A stretch of DNA of 64,000 nucleotides from Pseudarthrobacter chlorophenolicus (GTDB lineage: Bacteria > Actinomycetota > Actinomycetes > Actinomycetales > Micrococcaceae): NCBI RefSeq assembly GCF_000962805.1, contig NZ_JZTW01000004.1, positions 124,001-188,000 on the forward strand. Reading direction: 5' to 3'. The position numbers were made by a program, and so were the translations under genes. The number at the start of each line of letters is the position of its first letter. Position 1 is the stretch's first letter. Shown in pieces: positions 38,915 through 47,460 of the stretch. A model generated the notes under the pieces. The model searched no databases, had not been told where the DNA came from, and worked only from the letters and a program-made list of their open reading frames with translations.

Positions 38915-38961
38915 GTGCTGCCAATCCGTTGTCGATGGGCCGGAGACGGCCTTCCAGAAGG

Positions 38962-38982
38962 GGTTGAATCAATGGTGCAACC
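38962..38982. promoter_or_regulatory. LysR-type operator between mesX and the LysR gene
   Basis: GGTTG (38962-38966) and CAACC (38978-38982) flank 11 bp, so the core is TTG-N11-CAA, the classic T-N11-A LysR box with dyad symmetry. It sits between the divergent start codons at 38914 and 39038, the expected place for co-inducer-dependent control of mesX and self-control of the regulator. Confidence 0.65.
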
Positions 38983-39037
38983 TTTCGGTGGGTATCGGGT
39001 AACTAGGCGCTGCTATGCATTCATATAGACTTTTCCT

Positions 39038-39979
39038 ATGGCCCAGATTTCGAGTGGACTGACTCTGCAGCAGCTCCGCTACTTCATAGAAGTTGCAGCC
39101 GAGGGATCGATCTCCGCGGCTGCCGACCTTCTCTACGTGGCGCAGCCAACAATGTCCGCAGCGATGAAGGACCTTGAGGCCAGGGTGGGCCGTGCGCTCC
39201 TGCTTCGCTCCGCCCGCGGGGTCACCCTCACCGCCGACGGGGTAGAGTTCCTCGGCTATGCGAGGCAGGTGGTAGAGCAGTTCGCCCTCCTCGAGCAGCG
39301 CTACCTTGGCAGGCCACCGACGAGACGCCTGCTCGGGGTCTCAACGCAGCACTACTCGTTCGCGGTGGACGCCTTCGTCCGGATGGTCAAGGCCACTGAG
39401 GTGGCCGAATACGAGTTCTCGCTCCGCGAGTCCCGCACCTGGGACATCATCGAGGATGTCCGGACACTCCGCAGCGAGATAGGCATCCTCTACCGGAACG
39501 ATTTCAACCGGAAGATCATCGACAAGCTGCTCCGGGAATCCGGGCTCGGGTTCACTCCGCTTTTCCTCGCCGATCCGCACATTTTCATTTCACGGAAAAA
39601 CCCGCTCGCCTCAAAAGAGCGTGCGACTCTCGCCGATCTCGCCGGCTTGCCGCGGCTGACCTTCGATCAAGGTGCGAACAACTCGTTTTACTTCGCCGAG
39701 GAGATTCTCTCCACCCTGTCCAGTAAGCAGGAGATCCGGGTCTCTGACCGTGCGACCATCTTCAACCTCATGATCGGGCTCCACGGCTACACGATCTCGA
39801 CGGGCATCATCAGCGGGCAGCTCGACCCGGAGATCGTCGCCATCCCGCTCGATGTTGACGAACGCATCGAGATCGGCTGGATCGGCCACGCGGCGATTCC
39901 GCTCACCGACCAAGCGCAGCGCTACCTCAGGGAACTGCGGGCAGTCGTCGCTGAGTTCGGCGTGGCGCTGCTCGACTGA
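39038..39979 (+). CDS. LysR family transcriptional regulator of the methionine unit
   Basis: Protein of 313 residues. Winged helix-turn-helix at residues 8-67: TLQQLRYFIEVAAEGSISAA, then LLYVAQPTMSAAMKDLEARV and the wing ARGVTLTADG. The effector domain follows to the end (FTPLFLADPHIFISRKNPLA). TAGACT (39026-39031) lies 6 nt before the ATG, so the transcript is probably leaderless. Divergent placement to mesX makes it the likely activator, with a sulfur or methionine-pathway metabolite as inducer (inference). Confidence 0.9.
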   Translation: MAQISSGLTLQQLRYFIEVAAEGSISAAADLLYVAQPTMSAAMKDLEARVGRALLLRSARGVTLTADGVEFLGYARQVVEQFALLEQRYLGRPPTRRLLGVSTQHYSFAVDAFVRMVKATEVAEYEFSLRESRTWDIIEDVRTLRSEIGILYRNDFNRKIIDKLLRESGLGFTPLFLADPHIFISRKNPLASKERATLADLAGLPRLTFDQGANNSFYFAEEILSTLSSKQEIRVSDRATIFNLMIGLHGYTISTGIISGQLDPEIVAIPLDVDERIEIGWIGHAAIPLTDQAQRYLRELRAVVAEFGVALLD

Positions 39980-40001
39980 CTGCAGTTGCGGTTCCAGGTC
40001 C

Positions 40002-40044
40002 GATGTGGCGGGTCGGCGGGGTCCAAAGACCCGCGCTTCACATC
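40002..40044. terminator. hairpin between the convergent LysR and serine hydrolase genes
   Basis: GCGGGTC (40008-40014) pairs with GACCCGC (40028-40034), and an outer GATGTG/CACATC pair extends the stem. No T run, so it may be a weak bidirectional terminator. Confidence 0.4.
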
Positions 40045-40117
40045 CGGCCAGCTCTACGGGCAGGATTGGACGCTATCGCATGAACCACGAACTGGCCGAC
40101 GCCGATGACCCGGCTAG

Positions 40118-41299
40118 CTACTTCACGGTTCCCTGCATGCAGAGCTGGTCCATGGCCTCGTTGAGAGTGGACTCGATGCGGCTGTTCAGGTTGCGGCGCT
40201 TGTCCTCGGCAGAAGAGTCCTCCAACTCCGTGGGCATCGGTGGTGTAGTAACCGTCATCGCGGCCTGGTACCGCCCGTCTGCGCTGCTGACCACCCCTGT
40301 CTGATAGTCCCAGAACGAACCCAAGCCCTCATGGCGAGAGTCTTTCGAGCATCCGTCCGCGCGCTCCCAGACACCCAGCCCGTACGGGGCGAAGCCTGGA
40401 CTGGTCTTCATTTCACGCAGGGATGACGCTGAAACCGCCCGGCCTTGGAAGATTCCGGCCATGAGGAGGTTCAAGTCCTCCATCGTCGAGACGGCCCCGC
40501 CTGCCGGGTTACCGACTGTAGAGGTGTTGTCTGTGGTGTCAATGCGTTCACCGCGCAGAGTCACGTAGCCGTGCAAGAGGCCGGTTTCGTCACGACCAAC
40601 GTGGCTTAGGCTGGTGTTCTTCAAACCGAGAGGGCTGAACACCTCCTCCTGCATTACTTCGGCGTATGGCTTGTGCCGCAACGTCTGAATAAGAAGGCCG
40701 AGTGCAAGGTAGTTCGTATTGGAGTATTTGAAGGAACCGACGTCGGCAGACGCCCAACCGACGGTTCCCGCCAGTTGCAGGCCCCTTTCCATAGTGAGCG
40801 ACTGGCTGAGGACAGGGCGGAAGTCAATATCCCTCGGCAGGGCGTCATTGACCTCGGGGATCCCGGACGTGTGGCTTAGCAATTGCCTCACCGTGATCGG
40901 TTCCGGGGGTTTCAGAGCGGACGCGAATCCGGGGATGACGTCATTAACGGCATCGTCGAGGGCGATCAGGTGGTCGTCCACGAGTTTCAGTACCGCTACG
41001 GCGGTCATGGTCTTGGTGACGCTGGCAACCTGCACACGGTCCGTGGGCTGGGCCGGAGTTCTTGTTTCAAGATCCCGGACGCCGTAAGCCCTGGACCATT
41101 CGCCCTCGGGCCAGCGGATCTGCACGACTGCAGCCACCGCGCCCTCCTCCAGGAATAGCTGGACCTGATTTTCCAAGGAAGCGAAGGTACTCGGAGGGCC
41201 TGATGACGGTACATGCTCATCGTTGTGAGAGGTGCAACCCGAGGCAGCGAGGACGAGAACGAGTGCCGCCTGCCTCCACGGGTGATTCATTGAAGTCAT
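40118..41299 (-). CDS. serine hydrolase lipoprotein (beta-lactamase class C / DD-peptidase type)
   Basis: Protein of 393 residues with a lipoprotein signal (QAALVLVLAASGC, lipobox Cys at 22). All three catalytic motifs of the class C/esterase fold are visible: SVTK (Ser93, Lys96), YSN (Tyr192) in FKYSNTNYLALG, and HEG in DSRHEGLGSFWDYQ near the C-terminus. Likely an extracytoplasmic D-amino-acid hydrolase or carboxypeptidase; true beta-lactamase activity cannot be told from sequence. ATG 41290 is an alternative start nine nt in. Confidence 0.85.
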   Translation of the reverse strand: MTSMNHPWRQAALVLVLAASGCTSHNDEHVPSSGPPSTFASLENQVQLFLEEGAVAAVVQIRWPEGEWSRAYGVRDLETRTPAQPTDRVQVASVTKTMTAVAVLKLVDDHLIALDDAVNDVIPGFASALKPPEPITVRQLLSHTSGIPEVNDALPRDIDFRPVLSQSLTMERGLQLAGTVGWASADVGSFKYSNTNYLALGLLIQTLRHKPYAEVMQEEVFSPLGLKNTSLSHVGRDETGLLHGYVTLRGERIDTTDNTSTVGNPAGGAVSTMEDLNLLMAGIFQGRAVSASSLREMKTSPGFAPYGLGVWERADGCSKDSRHEGLGSFWDYQTGVVSSADGRYQAAMTVTTPPMPTELEDSSAEDKRRNLNSRIESTLNEAMDQLCMQGTVK

Positions 41300-41646
41300 T
41301 GCCGCATCTGTTGGGGATAAGGTGGCAGATCCATGGCCGCCTGCGGCACCATGTCCGGCCAAACTTCCGACGGCGCCATCCGCCCAGCATTTCGATGGTA
41401 CGCCCGGTCCGTGTGGTGCGGAAGCCGGCAGCCCTCTTGCGTGGCCGTCTGGGCATTCCTCCACTTGACAAGGTTGAAAGCGTTCCTTTGGCGGGAATTG
41501 GATTCCGCCCCTACGCCACCAACCGCATTCCAAATCAGTCGCTCGCGTCTGTCGCGAAACTCCAGGACTTGGAGTCGCCTCGGTCGAGACGTGTCGGCGG
41601 GTTTGTCAGAAAGAACTGTCGCGCAAGGGCCGGTTCGCCCATCGCA
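41300..41646. other. intergenic stretch without a supported gene
   Basis: The 347 bp between two minus-strand lipoprotein genes contain open frames rich in arginine on both strands but no start with a ribosome site and no recognisable domain. It should hold the promoter of the serine hydrolase gene; I cannot place it confidently. Confidence 0.5.
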
Positions 41647-42434
41647 TCAGCGGGTCTTGCCAGAGTTGAACACGATTGAGTCGAAAACGGCGCGTGCCTC
41701 CCTAATCAACTCCGGGTTGATCGATTCGTCGATATGGGCTACCGCGACTACAGCCCGCTGGCCGTTGAGCTCGACCACGCGGTAGGTTTCGCGTTCGCCT
41801 CGAGTCGAGTACCACCGTGAGCAGGTGTACCTATTCTCTGGATGCACAACTTGCCTGCGTCGCAGCCGCTGATGTCCACGTCGCCCTCGATGAAGTGGTC
41901 GAACTCTAAGCCGAAGTAATTGCCCACCCTGACCTTCACGGGCGGCGTGCTTGCCGTTGACGTCTGGGCTGCCATGGCGCTAACGAAGGCGTCGGCGGAC
42001 GGACCGACATCGGCAAGGGCTCCCATCCACTTGCATGCGTCCATCGACACATAGTTCGCGGGCCAAAGCGTTAGGTAGACGGCCCATTCAGCCGGATGAT
42101 CCGGGTCGTCCTTGCCCAGGCTGTCGCCGTCGAGAGCCAACCAGCCGTCTGGAACGGTGATCTCAAAAGGCTCACCGTAGCCGGCGACGGGGACGACGTA
42201 TGTGCCAGCGTCAATGTCGCCACTCTTCGGCAGCGGCGGGACCGGGCGAGTGACACCTTCAGGCGGCGGGGAGGGTGTATGAACCGACGATGAAGAGGTA
42301 CTGGCGGACGGGAGGGAAACGTCGTCGGACTTATACTCACAACCGCCAAGACAACCAATAAGCGTGACAGCCACCAAGGGCAAGATAAGACGCGGCCACT
42401 GACCGGCCTTTTCGAAGAATGTCATGGAGCTCAT
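41647..42434 (-). pseudogene. putative lipoprotein, frameshifted near its end
   Basis: Begins MSSMTFFEKAGQWPRLILPL with lipobox LGGC, a Ser/Thr/Pro linker (ASTSSSSVHTPSPPPEG), then a folded domain (EPFEITVPDGWLALDGDSLG, GNYFGLEFDHFIEGD). Near 41841 the frame changes: the expected C-terminus (HPENRYTCSRWYSTRGERET to ARAVFDSIVFNSGK) lies in the adjacent frame and ends at 41647. Joined, the product would be about 260 residues. Either a recent inactivating indel or a sequencing error. Family not recognised, though such domains are common in actinobacterial lipoproteins. ATG 42425 is an alternative start. Confidence 0.7.
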
Positions 42435-42670
42435 TCGTCCGCCAAGCCGCTGCAAAATTCCGTGTGGCCCCGCAGCCCGTGGCCTCGCGGGCGGTCCGGG
42501 ATGGAAACCGTCCCTTCCAGTCTCCTCCGGCATGGAACCCGTGACAATGAGGACCAGCACGGGAGATCATTTCGATTGCAGCGTCCCGTGAAAACCCCGG
42601 ATTCCGCCAAGCGCGCCGCTCGCGGCTCTACGTGGCCCCGCTGCTGTGGCTTCAAAGGGTGGAGCGTGGG

Positions 42671-42970
42671 TCAGGTTAGGGGTGAGCCGAGCACTGTGAA
42701 TTGGTTGCCGCCCCTGACTCCGGACAGCAGGGGCATTGCCTCGGCGATGGCGGCCTGCACGCTGTCGAGCTGCAGGGAGTTCCGGTGTGCCTCCGGCGAT
42801 ACCCACAGCTCACTGACGAATACGGTGTCGGGGGCCTCGTCGTTGATGCCCACCTCGTACAGCAGGCAGCCGGCCTCCTTCAGTCCGGCCATGGGCCGGA
42901 GCAGGATGGCGACCACGGCGTCACGCTGGCCGGGTTTGGTTCCGAGGCTTCCCACGTTCGCAAAAGTCAT
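42671..42970 (-). CDS. antibiotic biosynthesis monooxygenase-like (quinol monooxygenase) protein
   Basis: Protein of 99 residues with the dimeric ABM fold pattern: TFANVGSLGTKPGQRDAVVA, then AGCLLYEVGINDEAPDTVFV, SELWVSPEAHRNSLQLDSVQ. YgiN-like proteins of this type oxidise quinols or handle reactive metabolites without a cofactor. A CAGACT box lies 6 nt upstream of the ATG, consistent with a leaderless start. The 236 bp upstream (42435-42670 lies downstream of it) hold no other gene. Confidence 0.75.
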   Translation of the reverse strand: MTFANVGSLGTKPGQRDAVVAILLRPMAGLKEAGCLLYEVGINDEAPDTVFVSELWVSPEAHRNSLQLDSVQAAIAEAMPLLSGVRGGNQFTVLGSPLT

Positions 42971-43045
42971 GGTGACAGTCTGCAGCACCGGAAGCATGGA
43001 CCCCAACCAGATCTGCCCCGAAGGTGGCAGGCCGTCGTCGTGCCC

Positions 43046-43603
43046 TCAGCCGACCCGTCTGTAGTGCATGGCCACAGCACCGTTGCTGAGCGGTTCGGCA
43101 GAGAGCAACTCGAGGCGCCGCGTGCTGGGCAGTCCATCCTGGTACAGGGTTGGACCATGTCCGGTGATCATGGGGTGGACAAGGAACTTGTACTCGTCGA
43201 TCAGGTCCAACCGGTCCAACTCTGTTGCGAGTTTGCCGCTGCCCAGCAGCACCCCGTCAGGGGTCTGGTCCTTGAGTTGCTGCACCGCCGTTCGCAGTTC
43301 GCCGGGCAAGTGGTGGCTGTTGGTCCACGGATAGTCGCTCCTCGTGGAAGACACCACGTATTTTGGCTTCGTCTCCAGCGTGTCCGCCCATTCCTTCAGG
43401 GCCGGTGGCGCGTCGGTCTCGCCGCGGGCCACCAAAGGCCAGTAGCTCTCCATCATCTCGTAGGTGGTGCGGCCCCAGAGCATCGCCCCGCCCTGGTCCA
43501 GGAGTCGCGTGAAGTGGGCGTGCGTCTCGTCATCGGCGATGCCCTCGCGGTGGTCGACACAACCGTCCAAGGTCACATTGATGCTGAACGTAAGGAGTCC
43601 CAT
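43046..43603 (-). CDS. dihydrofolate reductase-like (RibD C-terminal) protein
   Basis: Protein of 185 residues: MGLLTFSINVTLDGCVDHRE, GGAMLWGRTTYEMMESYWPL, KYVVSSTRSDY, VLLGSGKLATELDRLDLIDE and HPMITGHGPTLYQDG. These are the landmarks of the YwjB/YyaP branch of the RibD_C superfamily, NADPH-binding reductases with unknown substrate. TACAAT lies exactly 6 nt before the ATG, a strong leaderless promoter signature. Confidence 0.88.
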   Translation of the reverse strand: MGLLTFSINVTLDGCVDHREGIADDETHAHFTRLLDQGGAMLWGRTTYEMMESYWPLVARGETDAPPALKEWADTLETKPKYVVSSTRSDYPWTNSHHLPGELRTAVQQLKDQTPDGVLLGSGKLATELDRLDLIDEYKFLVHPMITGHGPTLYQDGLPSTRRLELLSAEPLSNGAVAMHYRRVG

Positions 43604-43755
43604 GCGCCGATTGTAGGGGCTGAGGACGCCGTGCAGCACTGAGGCAGCCCGGGACAGCCAAGTCTGCCACGAATCCCTTGCGCAACCCGGGGATCCAGTG
43701 GTGGTTGAGGGGTTCCCGCATCCAATGACAGACAGAACGGTTCGGACCAACCTTG

Positions 43756-43771
43756 TTCGAGCATGTTCGAA
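43756..43771 (+). promoter_or_regulatory. imperfect palindrome upstream of the GH30 gene
   Basis: TTCGAGCATGTTCGAA is a 16-bp palindrome with one symmetric mismatch pair around CATG. It lies 99 bp before the GH30 start and may be an operator, for example of a LacI-type sugar regulator. It does not match the actinobacterial LexA box, where the half-site reads TCGAAC toward the centre. Confidence 0.4.
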
Positions 43772-43869
43772 TGCGTTGTGACCCATGCTTTGGGCTCATA
43801 GTCTCGGGGTGCCCGGCCTTCCTGAAGCGCTCGGCACAGCACCCGACACCCCGACGATGAGGTCCCTCC

Positions 43870-46800
43870 ATGGCGTTATCAGCACACAGATTCCGAAGGC
43901 CAGCCGCCGCCCTGGCAGCAGCCGTGACCGCGGCAGCCGGCTTGGCACTCCTGCCAATGGCCCCGGAAGCACAGGCAACAGCAGACTCGACTGCCGTCAC
44001 CATCACGCCGAACCCGGCCAGCCGCGGCGAAGCATTTGAGGGCTGGGGCACCAGCCTGGTTTGGTTCGCGAATGCGACCGCGGGATACACGCCGGAGCTG
44101 CGCGAGGAGCTGTACCAGAAGGTCTTCGGCGAGGACGGCCTGAACCTCAACATCGCCCGCTACAACGTGGGCGGCGGCAATGCCTCCGATGTCAAGGACT
44201 ACCTCAACGATGGCAGCGCAGTGGAAGGCTGGTGGAAACCGGCCACTGAAGCGACACCCGGCCAGCCGGCGTCGAACCTGTACAACCCTGATGGAAGTGT
44301 CGACAAGTCCCAGGCCAACAAACTCGCCTTCCTCAAGGCCTGGAACCCGGACGATCCGGCGTCCTACAACCCCGACGCCGACCCGAACCAGCGCTGGTGG
44401 GTGGAGCGTTTGGCCCAGGACCAGCAGATCACGCATTGGGAAGCCTTCAGCAACTCGCCGCCCTGGTTCATGACCAAGAGCGGCTACGTCTCCGGACAGG
44501 TCAACACCAACAAGGGCGAAAACCTGCTGCCCGAAGCGGAAGGAAAGTTCGCCGCGTACATGCGGCACGCCGTCGAACTTCTTGAAGCAGGCAGCGGGAT
44601 CAAGGTGGACACCATCGATCCTTTCAACGAGCCCAACTCCGGCTACTGGGGCACGGACATCGACGCCGCCACCGGGAAGCCGCCCACCACCTACACGCAG
44701 AAGCAGGAAGGTGCGCTGATCTACCCTGCGGCCCAGGACCGCGTGACGAAACTGCTCGCTGCCGAACTGGCGAAGGGGAGCACTGATGCCGTCATCTCTG
44801 CGATGGACGAGACCGACCCCACCAAGTTCATGACCAACTGGAACAGCTACAGCCAGGAAGCCAAAGACGCCGTGGCCCAGCTCAACGTCCACACGTATGG
44901 CACCAACGACCGGCGCCGCGTCCGGGACCTGGCAGGCGCCACGGACAAGCCGCTTTGGATGAGCGAGGTGGGCGGTTTCTGGACCGGCAACCCCGCCTTG
45001 GGCGACTCCACCAGCGGCTGGGACCGCTCCAACATCACCAACGGCCTGGGCATCGCGAGCCGAATGGTCAACGACCTGCGCGAACTCGATCCCAACGCCT
45101 GGGTGTTCTGGCAGCCAGTGGAAGACACGTACAAACAAGAGAAAGCAGACAAGGGCTGGGGCTCCATCTACGTCGACTTCGACTGTAACTACGCCGGCCG
45201 CGAGGGCTACTCGAACCGCCGCATCAACGACGGCGACACCCCGGACTCCGCCAAGTGCAAGGTCCTCACCAACCAGAAGTACAACACCACCCGGAACTTC
45301 ACGCACTACATCCGCCCGGGCGACTTCCTCATCCAGAACAGCGACCCCAAGACTGCCAGCGCCCTCCGCGCCGACGGCAGCGGCGCCTCACTGGTCCACT
45401 TCAACGACACCCCGACGCCGGAAAAGGTCACCATAGACCTCAGCCGCTTCGGCAGCATTGCGCCCGGCGCCAAGATCACGCCTGTGGTCACCACCAAGTC
45501 GCCCCTTGACGACATCGAGAGGAACGCCTTGGTTAAAGGCACTCCTGTGGCCGTGGATGCCGGGACGAAGTCTGCGACGCTTGAGGTTCCTGCCGCGTCT
45601 GTGGTGACGTTCGTCGTCGACGGCGTCAGTGGAGTTTCTGAGGACGCCGCACCCGTGAAGGACGGCCACAGCTACCACCTCAGCGGTGAAGCGAGCGGCA
45701 AGTACCTGACTGCGGGCGCCGGCACCGGAGCATCAATTCAGGATGCGGGCACGGATGCCGCTGGTGTTGCTCCGCAGATCTGGACCTTCAACGCAGTGAA
45801 CTCCGGCGCTGAGTCCGCCAGCGACCGCCGCTGGGTTGTCACCGGCGCGGATGGGCGCGTTCTTACCGGCACCGGCGGCGTGCTGAACGGCAGCCAGAGC
45901 GGGGCGGCCTCGCTTGCCTCCCTCACACTGGACCAGGCCAAAGCCACTGCCTCTGCACAGTGGATGGTGACCACGGAAAACGGCAAGCAATGGACCTTGG
46001 TGAATGCCGCCGCTGCCATTGCCCTTCAGGTCTCAGGCAACCAGACAGCGGCTGGAACATCAGTTGCGCTTGCCTCCTCCACGGGCAGCACTGCAACAGC
46101 TTCGGCCAGCCCGCACCAGGCATGGGCGTTCACTGACATCGCCGATCTTAGGCTGCTGGGTGTCTCCCCGGTTGAGGTGAGCACGCCCCTGGGGACAGTT
46201 CCCGTTCTGCCCACCACCGTCACTCCCGTTTACGAGGCCGGCCCCGGCAAGCCGCTGGCCGTGACGTGGACGCCCGTTGACCCTGGTTCGTGGCAGAGAG
46301 CCGGCAAAGTGACGGTTTACGGCTCCGGTGCGGATCCTTATGGTCAGGCTTTTGAAGCTGTCCTCACAGTGACCGTGGGCGACTTCATTGCCACCGATCC
46401 TGTCTCGGTGACTGTTGGAGTTGGATCAACGCGAGCTGCGGTTCAAACTGCGGCACCGGCCACCGTTCCCGGCCAGATTGCCGACGGTCCTGCACGGAAC
46501 CCTCTCGCCGTGACCTGGGACTGGGCTTCGCTTACCGACGCGGCCCTCCAGTCCGCCGGCACCGTCACCGTGCCTGGCAGCGCTAACGGGCTCCCCGCCA
46601 CGCTCACGGTGATCGTCGTTGACAGGGTTCCGGTAGGCAACATCTGCAAGGACGATCCCTCAACGGCTGTCACGGCAAGCTACACCGAAGGTTCTTACAT
46701 CGCGAAGAACACCTGCGATGCCAACGCCTCCACCCGCTGGTCCAATTGGGTCAGTGGCGGCCGCGCAGGTGACTCGTTGAGCTATGGGTTCACCCGCGAC

Positions 46801-47388
46801 TACACCGTATCGTCGGTGACCGTCACGTCTGCGGAGAAGGCTGCAGCAAGCCTCAAGGTCCAGTACCTGGATGCCGCCGGCGCTTGGAAAGACTCATCGG
46901 CAGGGACGGTGACTGGCCTCTCGGTCACATCGCCCACCACCGTCTCCTTCGATCCGGTGACCACGCGCGGCGTAAGGGTTTCCTTCGTGACCACGGCCTC
47001 GTACACCAAGGTGGCCGAGGTGGCCATTGCCGGAACCCGATTGGCTGACGCCGGGCTTGCCGATCTCGGCCGGCTCCTCGTCAACCAGGCATCAGTGGTG
47101 GGCTTTACCCCCGGAAGCACCAGCTACCGGGCGCTGACCCCGACGGCGACTCCCGCCGTCGTCGGCTACCCGCTGGACACGAACGCCAAGGTGACGGTTC
47201 GGCAACCAACGGCGGAAAGTCCGACGGCGGTAGTCACCGTGACTGCCCCGGACGGGACCGCGAAGGTGTACCAGGTAGCGGTATCCACCGGAAAGGAAGC
47301 CTGCAAGGACGACGGCTGGAAGACGAGCCCATCGCCCGTGTACAGGAACCAGGGACAGTGCGTTAGCAGCTTCGCCGCCGGTCAGTAG
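43870..47388 (+). CDS. secreted GH30-family glycosidase (endo-beta-1,6-galactanase-like), multidomain
   Basis: Protein of 1172 residues with a Sec signal peptide (FRRPAAALAAAVTAAAGLALL, cut near ATA-DS at about 39). The GH30-type barrel covers about residues 45-480: NPASRGEAFEGWGTSLVWFA, LNIARYNVGGGNAS, acid/base Glu254 in IDPFNEPNSGYW and nucleophile Glu366 in LWMSEVGGFWTG. A beta side domain follows to about 580. Then a ricin-like trefoil region (about 590-760), two bacterial Ig-like domains (about 765-925), a discoidin-like sugar-binding domain (NTCDANASTRWSNWVSGG, about 930-1060) and a C-terminal beta region. Probably cleaves beta-1,6-galactan side chains of plant arabinogalactan; substrate is inferred. 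Confidence 0.85.
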   Translation: MALSAHRFRRPAAALAAAVTAAAGLALLPMAPEAQATADSTAVTITPNPASRGEAFEGWGTSLVWFANATAGYTPELREELYQKVFGEDGLNLNIARYNVGGGNASDVKDYLNDGSAVEGWWKPATEATPGQPASNLYNPDGSVDKSQANKLAFLKAWNPDDPASYNPDADPNQRWWVERLAQDQQITHWEAFSNSPPWFMTKSGYVSGQVNTNKGENLLPEAEGKFAAYMRHAVELLEAGSGIKVDTIDPFNEPNSGYWGTDIDAATGKPPTTYTQKQEGALIYPAAQDRVTKLLAAELAKGSTDAVISAMDETDPTKFMTNWNSYSQEAKDAVAQLNVHTYGTNDRRRVRDLAGATDKPLWMSEVGGFWTGNPALGDSTSGWDRSNITNGLGIASRMVNDLRELDPNAWVFWQPVEDTYKQEKADKGWGSIYVDFDCNYAGREGYSNRRINDGDTPDSAKCKVLTNQKYNTTRNFTHYIRPGDFLIQNSDPKTASALRADGSGASLVHFNDTPTPEKVTIDLSRFGSIAPGAKITPVVTTKSPLDDIERNALVKGTPVAVDAGTKSATLEVPAASVVTFVVDGVSGVSEDAAPVKDGHSYHLSGEASGKYLTAGAGTGASIQDAGTDAAGVAPQIWTFNAVNSGAESASDRRWVVTGADGRVLTGTGGVLNGSQSGAASLASLTLDQAKATASAQWMVTTENGKQWTLVNAAAAIALQVSGNQTAAGTSVALASSTGSTATASASPHQAWAFTDIADLRLLGVSPVEVSTPLGTVPVLPTTVTPVYEAGPGKPLAVTWTPVDPGSWQRAGKVTVYGSGADPYGQAFEAVLTVTVGDFIATDPVSVTVGVGSTRAAVQTAAPATVPGQIADGPARNPLAVTWDWASLTDAALQSAGTVTVPGSANGLPATLTVIVVDRVPVGNICKDDPSTAVTASYTEGSYIAKNTCDANASTRWSNWVSGGRAGDSLSYGFTRDYTVSSVTVTSAEKAAASLKVQYLDAAGAWKDSSAGTVTGLSVTSPTTVSFDPVTTRGVRVSFVTTASYTKVAEVAIAGTRLADAGLADLGRLLVNQASVVGFTPGSTSYRALTPTATPAVVGYPLDTNAKVTVRQPTAESPTAVVTVTAPDGTAKVYQVAVSTGKEACKDDGWKTSPSPVYRNQGQCVSSFAAGQ

Positions 47389-47406
47389 GACTTCGGACGC
47401 AACGAC

Positions 47407-47434
47407 GCCCCCTCGAACAGGGTTCCGAGGGGGC
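47407..47434 (+). terminator. terminator after the GH30 gene
   Basis: GCCCCCTCG (47407-47415) pairs with CGAGGGGGC (47426-47434), with flanking AACGA/TCGTT extending the stem, and TTGT follows. It also faces the end of the convergent NmrA-like gene at 47461. Confidence 0.75.
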
Positions 47435-47460
47435 CTCGTTGTATCTGGAAACAGCGCCGC

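Noticed and set aside
38915-39037. SAM riboswitch ahead of mesX
   Set aside because: The leader is too short and lacks the conserved SAM-I/IV or SAM-II cores; the dyad there fits a LysR operator better.
41217-41471. Arg-rich minus-strand frame that looks transposase-like
   Set aside because: No DDE or HTH motif; composition is explained by out-of-frame GC-rich sequence.
43756-43771. LexA/SOS box upstream of the GH30 gene
   Set aside because: The half-sites have the wrong arrangement toward the centre compared with TCGAAC-N4-GTTCGA.
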